A stretch of DNA of 64,000 bases from Oscillospiraceae bacterium (GTDB lineage Bacteria; Bacillota; Clostridia; Oscillospirales; Oscillospiraceae). Under the pieces are notes generated by a model. It made no database searches. It had not been told where the DNA came from and saw only the letters and a list, made by a program, of their open reading frames with translations. The position numbers were made by a program, and so were the translations under genes. The stretch is from assembly GCA_017458065.1 (NCBI GenBank), contig JAFTGD010000034.1, forward strand, positions 41,402-105,401, read 5' to 3'. Below are positions 41,033 through 49,204 of this stretch, in pieces (position 1 is the first letter of the stretch; each line of letters starts with the position of its first letter).

Positions 41033-41085
41033 GATTCTTCTCCTTTTTTATAAATAAATTGTATTGAATACGGGAATCGATTCGC

Positions 41086-42084
41086 TCAGGCCTTGCGGTT
41101 CTTGATTTCTTCCACCAGGGCCGGGATCACGCTCTTGTAATCCCCGATGACGCCGTAATGGGAGATGTCGAAGATCGGGGCGCCCTTGGTGTGGTTGACG
41201 GAGATCACGCAGCCGGCATTCTGCATACCGACCTGATACTGCACGGAACCGGAGATCGCCACGTTGAAGATGAACTTGGGCTTGACGGTGGTGCCGCTCT
41301 GGCCGATCTGCTTCTCATGCGGCAGCCAGCCGTTGTCCACCAGCGGACGGGAGGCAGCAAGCTTGCCGTCCAGGAGAGAGGCCAGTTCCTTCAGAGGGGC
41401 GAGGTCCGCCTCTTCCTTGATGCCCCGGCCGCCGGCTACGATCACAGCGGCCCCTTCGATGGCATCGCCGGTATCCTGCTTGGGCGCTGTCTCCAGAACC
41501 TCATAGTCAGGGTCTGCTTTGACATCGACGGTCTCGGTGATCAGTTTGCCGGTGGCGCCCGTCCGGGGTTCAATGGGTTCAAACATCATCGGCCGTACAG
41601 TGGCCATCTGGGGACGGGCCTCCAGGATGACGATGTGCGCCAGGATGCTTCCGCCATAGGCGGGCGTCGTCTGATAGAACACCTCATCCCTGTCGAAGCC
41701 CAGGTCGATCGCATCGGCGGTCAGGCCGGTCTTCAGCGTCACCATCAGGCGCGGTGCGAGATCGCGGCCGAGGGAGGTGGCGGCATAGAGGATGATGGAC
41801 GGTTTGTACTTTTCCGCCAGCTGGGTCAGCGCTGCCTCATAGGGTCTGGCGCTGTAAGAGGCGAGGGCTTTGTCCTCGGCGAGGATCACCTGGTCGGCGC
41901 CGTAGGCAAAGAGCGTCTCCGCCAGGCTGCCGACACAGTCGCCCAGCAGGACTGCGGTCAGTTCTTCCCCGGTATGCGCCTTCAGCTCCAGCGCCTTTGC
42001 GAGGATCTCCAGCACGGCGGGGTTGAGAACGCCGTTCTGCTGCTCGGCAAACACCCATATTCCCTTATAATCTTCTTTTGCCAT
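41086..42084 (-). CDS. etfA: electron transfer flavoprotein, alpha subunit
   Basis: Protein of 332 residues. The N-terminal Rossmann-like half is followed by the FAD-binding C-terminal block (SRPLVDNGWLPHEKQIGQSGTTVKPKFIFNVAISGSVQYQVGM), where SG and QIG contact FAD. It pairs with EtfB 19 bp upstream and should exchange electrons with the co-transcribed acyl-CoA dehydrogenase. Operon order acd-etfB-etfA-CoA transferase. Confidence 0.94.
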   Translation of the reverse strand: MAKEDYKGIWVFAEQQNGVLNPAVLEILAKALELKAHTGEELTAVLLGDCVGSLAETLFAYGADQVILAEDKALASYSARPYEAALTQLAEKYKPSIILYAATSLGRDLAPRLMVTLKTGLTADAIDLGFDRDEVFYQTTPAYGGSILAHIVILEARPQMATVRPMMFEPIEPRTGATGKLITETVDVKADPDYEVLETAPKQDTGDAIEGAAVIVAGGRGIKEEADLAPLKELASLLDGKLAASRPLVDNGWLPHEKQIGQSGTTVKPKFIFNVAISGSVQYQVGMQNAGCVISVNHTKGAPIFDISHYGVIGDYKSVIPALVEEIKNRKA

Positions 42085-42103
42085 ATCAGATGTTCGCCTC
42101 CTC

Positions 42104-42889
42104 TTAAATCAGGTGCTCTTCATGCAGCATATCTGCAAGCTGAGCGGCAATTTCTTCGGCGGAGCCGGAGAAGTACTTGGTATTGGCGTTGCGCTTGGGC
42201 GGCTCCAGAACCTCCTTGGTGGACGAAGGAGAACCGGGGATGCCGGTCTGGGTCTTGTCCGCAGCGAGGTCCTCCGCGTTCCAGACGAAGCGGGGCTTCT
42301 TCAGCGCTTTCATGATGTTGATGGGCTTGGGATAGCGCGGCGTGTTGATCTCCGCCGTGACGGTGACCAGCGCCGGAAGCTTTGCCCGGACCTTCTGCGT
42401 GCTGTCCTCGAGGACGCGGTCGCAGTACACATAGCCGTCCTTTACATCGATGGAAGAGGCCAGCGTGATCTGCGGGATGCCGAGCTGGGCCGCCGTCGCG
42501 GGGCCGGTCTGCGCGGTATCGCCGTCCACGGCGTGCCTGCCGAAGAGCAGCAGGTCAAAATCGCCGATCTTCTTTGCCGCCATCGCAAGCGTATAGGAGG
42601 TCGCAAGCGTATCCGCGCCGCCGAAGGCGCGGTCGGAGAGCAGATATGCCTCGTCGCAGCCGAGCGCCAGAGCCTTCTTCAGCACATCCTCCGCCTGCGG
42701 GGGACCCATGCTGATGGCGCAGACCTGAGCGCCGTATTTTTCCTTCAGCTGAATGGCGGCTTCCACGGCATTGGCGTCCAGAGGATTGAGCTTGCTGGCG
42801 ACGCCCTCGCGCATGATGTTGCCGGTCTTCGGATCCAGCTTGACATCATCCGTGTCCGGGACCTGTTTGACAAATACCAGAATCTTCAT
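42104..42889 (-). CDS. etfB: electron transfer flavoprotein, beta subunit
   Basis: Protein of 261 residues opening MKILVFVKQVPDTDDVKLD, with LNPLDANAVEAAIQLKE and GRHAVDGDTAQTGPATAAQLG. The latter DGDT-Q segment is the nucleotide site that in bifurcating ETFs holds a second FAD, so flavin-based electron bifurcation (NADH to enoyl-CoA and ferredoxin) is possible. Forms a dimer with the EtfA encoded downstream. Confidence 0.94.
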   Translation of the reverse strand: MKILVFVKQVPDTDDVKLDPKTGNIMREGVASKLNPLDANAVEAAIQLKEKYGAQVCAISMGPPQAEDVLKKALALGCDEAYLLSDRAFGGADTLATSYTLAMAAKKIGDFDLLLFGRHAVDGDTAQTGPATAAQLGIPQITLASSIDVKDGYVYCDRVLEDSTQKVRAKLPALVTVTAEINTPRYPKPINIMKALKKPRFVWNAEDLAADKTQTGIPGSPSSTKEVLEPPKRNANTKYFSGSAEEIAAQLADMLHEEHLI

Positions 42890-42930
42890 AGAAGGAAGAG
42901 TCTCCTTTGCTTTGATGAATTGGGGAACGC

Positions 42931-44064
42931 TTATCTGCCGATCACGGCTCCGCTGATGACCATGCGGAGAATCTCGCTGGTGCCTTCGCCGATCTCCAGA
43001 AGTTTCGCATCGCGATAGAAGCGCTCGACGTCAAACTCGCGGCTGTAGCCGTTGCCGCCGTGAACCTGAATGCAGTCGTCGCAGACTTCGCAGGCCCAGC
43101 GGGAGGAGAGGAGCTTCAGCTCGGCGGCCTCGACGGAAATGCGCTTGCCCTCGTCCTTCATCTGGCAGGTATCCCAGATCATCAGATCGGTGGCGCGGAT
43201 CTTTGCCGCCATATCGGCAAACTTGAAGCCGACTGCCTGATACTTGTAGATGGGCTTGCCGAAGGTGGTGCGCTCTTTGGCATACTTGACCGCCTTGTCC
43301 ATGGCATGCTGCATCAGACCGGAAGCAATAGCGCCGATGGATACGCGGGCGCCGTCCAGAGCCTGCATGGCGATCATAAAGCCTCTGCCTTCTGCGCCGA
43401 CGCGGTCCTCTGCCGGGATCTTGATGTTGTCAAAGCTGAGCTCGCAGGTACCGGTGCCGCGCATGCCCATCTTCTTCTCAAACTTGCCGACCGTGAGGCC
43501 TTCGGCATCCTTGGGAACGACGAACACGGAAATGCCCTTGTTGCCGGCTTCCGGATCTGTCTTGGCCATGATCAGATAATAGTCCGCCACACCGGAGTTG
43601 GTGATCCAGGCCTTGCCGCCGTTGAGAATATAGCTGCCGTCCGCCTGTTTCTCGGCAACGGACTTGATGGCTGCCGCGTCGGAGCCCGCGTTGGACTCGG
43701 TCAGACCGAATGCAAAAACCTTGCCTTCGGCAACCAGGGGCAGATACTTGGCCTTCTGCTCGTCGGTGCCATGGTGGAGGATCATGTCGGCTGCCAGCCA
43801 GTGGGCGTCGAGGAACAGAGCGACAGAAGCGCTGCCCTTGGCGATCTCGTTGATGACAATCTCACTGGTCACGGTGTCGCCGCCGCCACCGCCGTACTCT
43901 TCGGGCAGATGGATCGCCATCAGGCCTGCGTCGACCAGCTTCGGGATCAGGTCAAAATCAAAACCGTTTTCATCCATGTCTCTGTCGCGGGGTTCCACTT
44001 CGTTTGCGGTGAACTCCTTCACCATATCGCGGATCATCAGTTGCTCTTCGGTAAACTTGAACAT
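42931..44064 (-). CDS. acyl-CoA dehydrogenase (first gene of the ETF/CoA-transferase operon)
   Basis: Protein of 377 residues with standard ACAD motifs: AFGLTESNAGSDAAAIKS, a tryptophan-containing ITNSGVADYYLIMAKT strand, and YSREFDVERFYRDAKLLEIGEGTSEILRMVI at the end. The catalytic base region is the EIGEGTSE segment. In anaerobes such enzymes with co-encoded EtfAB run in the reducing direction (enoyl-CoA to acyl-CoA), as Bcd and CaiA do. First gene of the operon; GGAGG precedes ATG. Confidence 0.94.
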   Translation of the reverse strand: MFKFTEEQLMIRDMVKEFTANEVEPRDRDMDENGFDFDLIPKLVDAGLMAIHLPEEYGGGGGDTVTSEIVINEIAKGSASVALFLDAHWLAADMILHHGTDEQKAKYLPLVAEGKVFAFGLTESNAGSDAAAIKSVAEKQADGSYILNGGKAWITNSGVADYYLIMAKTDPEAGNKGISVFVVPKDAEGLTVGKFEKKMGMRGTGTCELSFDNIKIPAEDRVGAEGRGFMIAMQALDGARVSIGAIASGLMQHAMDKAVKYAKERTTFGKPIYKYQAVGFKFADMAAKIRATDLMIWDTCQMKDEGKRISVEAAELKLLSSRWACEVCDDCIQVHGGNGYSREFDVERFYRDAKLLEIGEGTSEILRMVISGAVIGR

Positions 44065-44378
44065 TGTTTTCCCTCCATTTTATTTTTTTAGTACAGTTTG
44101 AAAAATATCTTGCATTTTGCTTCCAATCTGTTATAATACAGTTAAGATTTCAATTGCACGATATTCCTCAAATCTGCCTTTTTATAGTTAAATCATAAAC
44201 AAGATTAAGACAGAAGTCAACAGAATTCCTTTTGTCTTCCCCATTTTCAGAGCTTTCCACAAATCTGCTGTTTCATTTTTGCAAAAGAATCCGTTTCTTG
44301 TAATACACTTTTGCCTGAATTTGACGCATTGTTTATTAATTGTTTAGCACTGTATTATTTTTTGAGGGGGCGAACGCC
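44065..44378. other. 314-bp divergent regulatory gap between two acyl-CoA dehydrogenase units
   Basis: AT-rich, no gene. On the plus strand TTGCAT-16-TATAAT lies at about 44113-44138 and TTGTTT-18-TATTAT at 44329-44358, the latter leaving almost no leader. On the minus strand only weak boxes (TCGTGC-17-TATTAT) are visible, as expected if the operon needs an activator such as the divergent SpxR-like protein. Confidence 0.4.
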
Positions 44379-45692
44379 ATTTCCATAAAGAACGACCTGG
44401 TCCTGGACTATATTGAGAATCTGCCGGATGGAACACGTGTTTCGGTACGCGAGCTCTCCGCGCAGCTGCATGTCAGCGAAGGCACCGCATATAAAGCGGT
44501 AAAGGAAGCCGAGCAGCGGGGGCTGGTTCTGGTGAAGCCAAAGGCCGGGACCGTCCGTGTCAGCAGCGAACAGTCGACCTTCGAGAACGCGGTCTCCGCT
44601 TCTGAAGTGATTCGCCTGCTGGGTCTGGCTGTCTACGCCGGAAAGGATCAGATGAACCGGCAGATCCGCAAGCTTATCATCTGTGACGGGACGGAACAGA
44701 GTCTCAGCCGCCAGCTGGCAGGGCAAAACCCCGAAGCGTGTCTCTGCCTCTGCGGGGACCGCCCTGAGATGCAGACCGCGGTTCTGGAACAGGGTGCAAA
44801 CCTCTTGCTCACTTCCGGGGCGAAAGCCAACTGGATTCAAGTCAACCTGGCGGAGCGCAGCAATCTGCTGATCCTCGCCTCAGCACAGAGCACCTATTCG
44901 CTTGTGCGGCTTTTTGACGCGGAGTTTGCAGACCGGTCGGATTATTCCGACAGCGGACAGGTGGCCGCCTGGATGCAGACGCCGGATTACCTCTACTATA
45001 ATGACATTCTGGCTGACTGGCAGCGTCTCTACACCGACAGCAGCCTCGCCAAGGAATACCCCGTCGTGGACGACGACCTTGGCTTATACGGCGGATTGGA
45101 CCTCTGGCAGGCCGGCGGCGCGATCCCCTCTCAAAAAATACGATCCGTAATGGCAGACCGGTCTCAACTGGTCAGGGTTTCCGGGCATGACAGTCTGACC
45201 GATGTTGCAAAGCGGTTTATCACGGAGAACGAATCGCTCGCGGCGGTGATGGATGGCGACACCGTCCAGGGAATCATCACCTCCAACGACCTGCTGCGGT
45301 ATTATATGTATACCGAACCGAACAGTTATGAATACGCCGCGGACTCCTTCCTCTCCCGGGATCAGACGGTATCCGACACGGATTCTGCCGTTTATCATGT
45401 GCGTATTCCAAACACCGAGCTGAAGAACATCGGCCACATCGAGATGGACCTGCTTTTATCCGCCGCAGGAAGTCTTCTGCAGCAGGCAGGCTGCGGCAGC
45501 TTTAAACTGGAAAGCGGGACCTTCTTCGCCCCAAAGCATATCGTCTCTTCCGAAGGCCTGATTCTGACCTGCCATCTGCAGCGGAGCAGCCGGGCAAGTT
45601 ATGTTGTAGAAGCGGAGATTAACGACGACACCGCGTCCTATGCCAAGGTGGTTCTGATCGCCTCGGCACTCGACGGAGAGGAGAATTTATAA
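44379..45692 (+). CDS. SpxR/YtoI-like HTH-DRTGG-CBS-HotDog regulator with a probable ATT start
   Basis: Protein of about 437 residues. Order: winged helix (DLVLDYIENLPDGTRVSVRELSAQLHVSEGTAYKAVKEAE), DRTGG domain (~80-190), two CBS motifs (~195-310, including LAAVMDGDTVQGIITSNDLL), and a C-terminal HotDog thioesterase-like fold (~325-437). This is the layout of SpxR and YtoI. No ATG/GTG gives the conserved N-terminus: a TTG at 44340 lies upstream of the ribosome site, whereas GAGGGGG (44364-44370) is 8 nt before ATT 44379, giving M-SIKNDLVLDYIE. The HotDog domain may sense an acyl-CoA, fitting its place between two acyl-CoA dehydrogenase units. Confidence 0.82.
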   Translation: MSIKNDLVLDYIENLPDGTRVSVRELSAQLHVSEGTAYKAVKEAEQRGLVLVKPKAGTVRVSSEQSTFENAVSASEVIRLLGLAVYAGKDQMNRQIRKLIICDGTEQSLSRQLAGQNPEACLCLCGDRPEMQTAVLEQGANLLLTSGAKANWIQVNLAERSNLLILASAQSTYSLVRLFDAEFADRSDYSDSGQVAAWMQTPDYLYYNDILADWQRLYTDSSLAKEYPVVDDDLGLYGGLDLWQAGGAIPSQKIRSVMADRSQLVRVSGHDSLTDVAKRFITENESLAAVMDGDTVQGIITSNDLLRYYMYTEPNSYEYAADSFLSRDQTVSDTDSAVYHVRIPNTELKNIGHIEMDLLLSAAGSLLQQAGCGSFKLESGTFFAPKHIVSSEGLILTCHLQRSSRASYVVEAEINDDTASYAKVVLIASALDGEENL

Positions 45693-46843
45693 TGTATCAA
45701 ATAACAGAAGAACAGAGGATGCTGCGGAAAAAACTGCGGGAATTCGTTGACCGTGAAGTTCTGCCTATGGCTCAAAGCTATGAACAGAGCCGCGCTTTCC
45801 CCCGCGCGCTGTTCTCCCAGCTGGGCGATCTGGGCTATCTGGATATGAATTACTTCAACCGGCGCCCGGACGCCCGCTATGAAGGCATTGACAGCGCAAT
45901 CATCCTGGAGGAGCTGGCAAGGGGTCTGCCATCCATGGCATTGAGCATGAGTCCTCACGTGCAGTGTATGAATCTTATCGCGCTGGAAGGGACGGAGAGT
46001 CTGCGCAGCCGTGTTGTCCCCGCCGCTTTGCGGGGAGAGCACGTCCTCGCCTTTGCCATCACAGAGGCCAGCGGCGGGTCGGACGCGCTGGGAATCGATA
46101 CCACAGCGGCTTTTGACGGGGACGGCTGGATTCTCAACGGCGAGAAGTGCTGGATCACCAGCGCAGGCTCTGCGGACGGATATGTTGTCAGCGCCAAAAG
46201 CGCGACCTCAGGGCGCTATCGGGATGTGAGCCTCTTCTATGTCGATGCCAATACTCCCGGACTGGACGCCAGCTTCCGGGCGGAACTGATCGGGATGCGC
46301 AATTCCCCCACCGGGTCGGTCCGGATGAGAAACTGCAAGGTCCCGATCGACTGCCTCATCGGGCATGAAAACAGCGCCTACGGCCAGATGAAGGTGCTGC
46401 TGAACGAAGGCCGCTTTGACATGGCCGCGCTCGCCGTCGGCATCGCGCAGGGCGCTTTGGAGAACACCGTCCGCCACACCAGCAGAAGCGGCCACTTCGG
46501 CAGAACGCTTGCCACCTATCAGGGCGTCTCTTTTCAGGTCGCACGGATGTATGAGAAGATCTTTGTCGCACGGAACTCGCTCTACACAGTGGCCGAGATG
46601 TTCCGCGATCAGCAGCGGGCGACGATGGAGGTCGCCGCGCTGAAGCTCTTCGCTTCCGAGATGTGTGTGGAGGTCTGCCGCACCGCCGTCCAGCTTCACG
46701 GCGCCAAGGGGCTCAGTCAGTATACGGATGCCGACCGGTACTTCCGGGATGCGCAGATGCTGACCATCGGCGAAGGCAGCAGCGAGGTCTGCCAGATCGT
46801 GATCTCCGGCAAACTCTATCATACGGATCTCGAGAACTATTGA
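45692..46843 (+). CDS. acyl-CoA dehydrogenase (second)
   Basis: Protein of 383 residues: LRKKLREFVDREVLPMAQ at the start, AFAITEASGGSDALGIDT, WILNGEKCWITSAGSADGYVV, and RYFRDAQMLTIGEGSSEVCQIVISGKL at the end. Start ATG overlaps the regulator's TAA (TAATG), so it is coupled to the SpxR-like gene. It diverges from the first acyl-CoA dehydrogenase in the GIGEGTSE-type region only slightly. Substrate unknown; may draw on the same ETF encoded across the divergent promoter. Confidence 0.92.
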   Translation: MYQITEEQRMLRKKLREFVDREVLPMAQSYEQSRAFPRALFSQLGDLGYLDMNYFNRRPDARYEGIDSAIILEELARGLPSMALSMSPHVQCMNLIALEGTESLRSRVVPAALRGEHVLAFAITEASGGSDALGIDTTAAFDGDGWILNGEKCWITSAGSADGYVVSAKSATSGRYRDVSLFYVDANTPGLDASFRAELIGMRNSPTGSVRMRNCKVPIDCLIGHENSAYGQMKVLLNEGRFDMAALAVGIAQGALENTVRHTSRSGHFGRTLATYQGVSFQVARMYEKIFVARNSLYTVAEMFRDQQRATMEVAALKLFASEMCVEVCRTAVQLHGAKGLSQYTDADRYFRDAQMLTIGEGSSEVCQIVISGKLYHTDLENY

Positions 46844-46862
46844 TCCTTGATCCGCTTTCTTG

Positions 46863-46919
46863 ATTGTCAACCTCATTAAAATCATTTCGGTTGACAATCG
46901 GCTCTCAAAATGCTATACT
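46863..46919 (+). promoter_or_regulatory. BirA operator overlapping the bioY promoter
   Basis: Half-sites ATTGTCAACC (46863-46872) and GGTTGACAAT (46889-46898) separated by 16 bp fit the BirA box. TTGACA (46891-46896), 17 bp, TATACT (46914-46919) places the -35 inside the right half-site, so biotin-loaded BirA would block transcription. A short leader hairpin then includes the ribosome site AGGGAG. Confidence 0.85.
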
Positions 46920-46967
46920 CCCCCTGTGTCCGGCGGAAAGTCCGGCACAGAGGGAGTATGGTTTTTT

Positions 46968-47507
46968 ATGAACAAACAGTTCCGTGTGGTTGATCTGGCC
47001 TATATGGCCGTCTGCGCAGCGCTCATCGCCGTCTGCGCCTGGATCACGGTCCCCGCCGCAGTGCCTTTCACGCTTCAGACCTTCGCGGTGTTCTGCGTGC
47101 TGGGTCTGCTGGGCGGCAAGAGAGGTACGGTCGCCATCCTGGTGTATATTCTCCTCGGCGCCGTCGGGCTGCCGGTATTCTCCGGCTTTAACGGCGGGAT
47201 CGGCGCGCTGCTGGGGACAACCGGCGGCTACATCATCGGCTTTATCTTCATCGGCCTGATCTACTGGGCGGCGGAGAAGCTCTTCGGCACAAAGCTTGCC
47301 GTGCGCATCGCCGCCATGGTGATAGGCCTTCTCGTGTGCTATGTCTTTGGGACCGCGTGGTTCATGCTGGTCTATGCCCGCAGAAGCGGCGCCATCGCTC
47401 TGGGGACCGCTCTCGGCTGGTGCGTGCTGCCCTTCATCGTCCCGGACCTGGTAAAGATGGCCCTGGCCGTCCTTCTGTCCGACCGGCTCCGGAAGTTTCT
47501 GCATTGA
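46968..47507 (+). CDS. bioY: biotin transporter S component BioY
   Basis: Membrane protein of 179 residues starting MNKQFRVVDLAYMAV; six hydrophobic segments. It contains the BioY landmarks VPFTLQTFAVFCVLGLLGGKRG and VGLPVFSGFNGGIGALLGTTGGYIIGF. It is the substrate-binding part of an ECF transporter and here is under BirA control, so biotin uptake is well supported. No other bio gene is in the window, pointing to biotin scavenging. Confidence 0.95.
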   Translation: MNKQFRVVDLAYMAVCAALIAVCAWITVPAAVPFTLQTFAVFCVLGLLGGKRGTVAILVYILLGAVGLPVFSGFNGGIGALLGTTGGYIIGFIFIGLIYWAAEKLFGTKLAVRIAAMVIGLLVCYVFGTAWFMLVYARRSGAIALGTALGWCVLPFIVPDLVKMALAVLLSDRLRKFLH

Positions 47508-47534
47508 TTTTTCCACTGATTTTTCCTGTTGATC

Positions 47535-47566
47535 TCCCCTGCTGTATGCAGGGGGGATTTTTTATA
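47535..47566 (+). terminator. intrinsic terminator of bioY
   Basis: Stem TCCCCTGC / GCAGGGGG, loop TGTAT, then ATTTTTT. Confidence 0.75.
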
Positions 47567-47586
47567 GGGCGCCATGAGAATCGCTC

Positions 47587-47615
47587 TTCAAAAAACGGTG
47601 CTCCCGTGGTATACT
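47587..47615 (+). promoter_or_regulatory. promoter of the desulfoferrodoxin operon
   Basis: TTCAAA (47587-47592), 17 bp, TATACT (47610-47615); AGGAGG follows before the ATG. Confidence 0.55.
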
Positions 47616-47646
47616 GTCTGTATCAAAATAACAGGAGGTACTCAAT

Positions 47647-48009
47647 ATGAAATTCTTCAAATGTCCCGATTGCGGCACGATCCTGATCCCCGATCGCTCC
47701 GATGATTTTGAGCCGAAAAAGCTGGTGGAGCTGATCCCCAACACCACCGATGCCGCCGGCGAAAAGCATGTCCCCGTGATCACCGTGGATGGCAGCAAGG
47801 TTACGGTAGCGGTCGGCGCTGTCGCGCACCCCATGCTGGAGGCCCACTACATCACCTTCATCGTTCTGGAGACCACCCAGGGCTACCAGAAGAAGGATCT
47901 GAAGCCCGGTGAGAAACCGGAAGCAGTCTTCGCGCTGGCGGAGGGCGAGGCGGTTGTCGCAGCCTATGAGTACTGCAACCTCCACGGTCTCTGGAAAGCG
48001 GAAGCCTGA
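47647..48009 (+). CDS. desulfoferrodoxin-family superoxide reductase
   Basis: Protein of 120 residues. The catalytic iron ligands of superoxide reductase are all present: His41 in EKHVP, His61, His67 in EAHYI, Cys110 in YEYCNLHG and His113. The N-terminus has a CPDC pair (Cys6, Cys9), but the second cysteine pair of the desulfoforedoxin centre is missing, so the electron-relay iron is probably absent or altered (class II/III-like). It reduces superoxide to peroxide, fitting the peroxide enzymes elsewhere in the window. First gene of a likely three-gene unit. Confidence 0.9.
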   Translation: MKFFKCPDCGTILIPDRSDDFEPKKLVELIPNTTDAAGEKHVPVITVDGSKVTVAVGAVAHPMLEAHYITFIVLETTQGYQKKDLKPGEKPEAVFALAEGEAVVAAYEYCNLHGLWKAEA

Positions 48010-48035
48010 GCCGCAGCCCTGAGCCGACTGCCCTT

Positions 48036-48860
48036 ATGAGCAAGGACAAGTTCAGCCTCGCGGTCTGTCAGCTGCGCACCGAGGTCGTCTATGAGGAGAC
48101 CATGGCCAAGGCCGAGGCCATGATCCGGGACGCCGCCACTGCCGGCGCACAGGTCGTCGTCCTGCCGGAGATGTTCTCCTGCCCTTATAACAAGAAGTAT
48201 TTCCGCGTCTTCGCCGAGCGCGGCCATGAGGAAACCTGCCGCCGCCTGGCCGCATGGGCCAGAGACAACCGCGTTCTGCTGATCGGCGGTTCCGTGCCGG
48301 AGACGGAGGGAGAGCTGCTGTACAACACCAGCTTTGTCTTTGACGCCGACGGGCGGCAGCTTGCCCGGCACCGCAAAGTGCATCTCTTCGACGTCGACCT
48401 GCCCGGCATGCGTTTTCACGAGTCCCACACCTTCACGCCCGGCTCCGAGATCACGGTCTTTGACACGGCCTTCGGGCGCTTTGGCGTGGCCGTGTGCTTT
48501 GATGTGCGCTTTCCGGAGCTCTTCCGGGCCATGGCGCGCCGCGGCGCAGAGGTCATCTGCCTGCCGGCCCAGTTCAACATGACCACGGGACCAGCACACT
48601 GGGAGTCCACGCTGCGCACGCGCGCAGTCGACAACGAGGTCTTTTTTGTCGCGGCATCCGCCGCGCGGTACGAGGGCTTCTCCTACGAGTGCTGGGGACA
48701 TTCCATGATCCTCGACCCTTACGGCACGGCGCTGGCCGCCGCGGACGAAAAGGAGCAGACTCTTCTGGCTGAAATCGACCTCGCCCGGATCGCCGAGGTC
48801 CGCGCACAGCTGCCCACCTTCCTGCATCTGCGGGAAGAACTCTATTCCGTCGCCAACTGA
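48036..48860 (+). CDS. nitrilase-superfamily carbon-nitrogen hydrolase (omega-amidase-like)
   Basis: Protein of 274 residues with the full catalytic triad: Glu45 (VVLPEMFSCPY), Lys114 (RHRKVHLFDVD) and Cys154 (VAVCFDVRFPELFR). Segment VHLFDVDLPG and the length match Nit2/omega-amidase, which hydrolyses 2-oxoglutaramate, a product of glutamine transamination. The gene follows the superoxide reductase gene by 26 bp with a weak ribosome site, suggesting coupled translation. Confidence 0.88.
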   Translation: MSKDKFSLAVCQLRTEVVYEETMAKAEAMIRDAATAGAQVVVLPEMFSCPYNKKYFRVFAERGHEETCRRLAAWARDNRVLLIGGSVPETEGELLYNTSFVFDADGRQLARHRKVHLFDVDLPGMRFHESHTFTPGSEITVFDTAFGRFGVAVCFDVRFPELFRAMARRGAEVICLPAQFNMTTGPAHWESTLRTRAVDNEVFFVAASAARYEGFSYECWGHSMILDPYGTALAAADEKEQTLLAEIDLARIAEVRAQLPTFLHLREELYSVAN

Positions 48861-48876
48861 AAGGAATCACGCGATT

Positions 48877-49110
48877 ATGAATCTGAACCCGAAAAACCTG
48901 CTGAAAGCCAAGAGCGCCTGGGGCGCCTTCCGCTCCAATCATCCGAACGTCCTCCCCTTCCTGAAGGACGTGCTGCAGAAGGGCATCAAAGAGGATGTCC
49001 AGGTTGAAGTCCTGGTCCACTATCCCGACGGTACGGACAAGAACCTCGGTCTGCGCCTCAAGCAGAGCGACGTGGACTTCTTTGACGTCCTGCAGAACAC
49101 CCTGCTGTGA
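48877..49110 (+). CDS. small conserved-looking protein of unknown function
   Basis: A 77-residue soluble protein (MNLNPKNLLKAKSAWGAF ... FFDVLQNTLL), 16 bp after the amidase gene with GGAATC upstream. It has an amphipathic N-terminal half and a central beta-strand pair (VQVEVLVHYPDG), no cysteines and no membrane segment. I do not recognise a family. A terminator follows. Confidence 0.65.
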   Translation: MNLNPKNLLKAKSAWGAFRSNHPNVLPFLKDVLQKGIKEDVQVEVLVHYPDGTDKNLGLRLKQSDVDFFDVLQNTLL

Positions 49111-49151
49111 CCGTATTCACTCAGAAGAACCTCAGACTGTTTTTAACCGGA

Positions 49152-49191
49152 AATGCCCGGCGGAGAGAAGCGTCTCCCTGCCGGGCATTTC
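49152..49191. terminator. bidirectional terminator
   Basis: 11-bp arms AAATGCCCGGC / GCCGGGCATTT with an inner GGAGA / TCTCC stem; lies between convergent units. Confidence 0.8.
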
Positions 49192-49204
49192 TGTGCTTTT
49201 TTCT

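Noticed and set aside
39776-44064. Annotation as the carnitine (cai) operon
   Set aside because: CaiB-like and CaiA-like genes plus ETF are present, but CaiC, CaiD, CaiE, CaiT and FixCX are not; the same parts serve other enoates, so gene symbols were withheld.
46917-46959. Riboswitch upstream of bioY
   Set aside because: The short leader hairpin is too small for a known riboswitch class and the BirA box fully explains biotin control.
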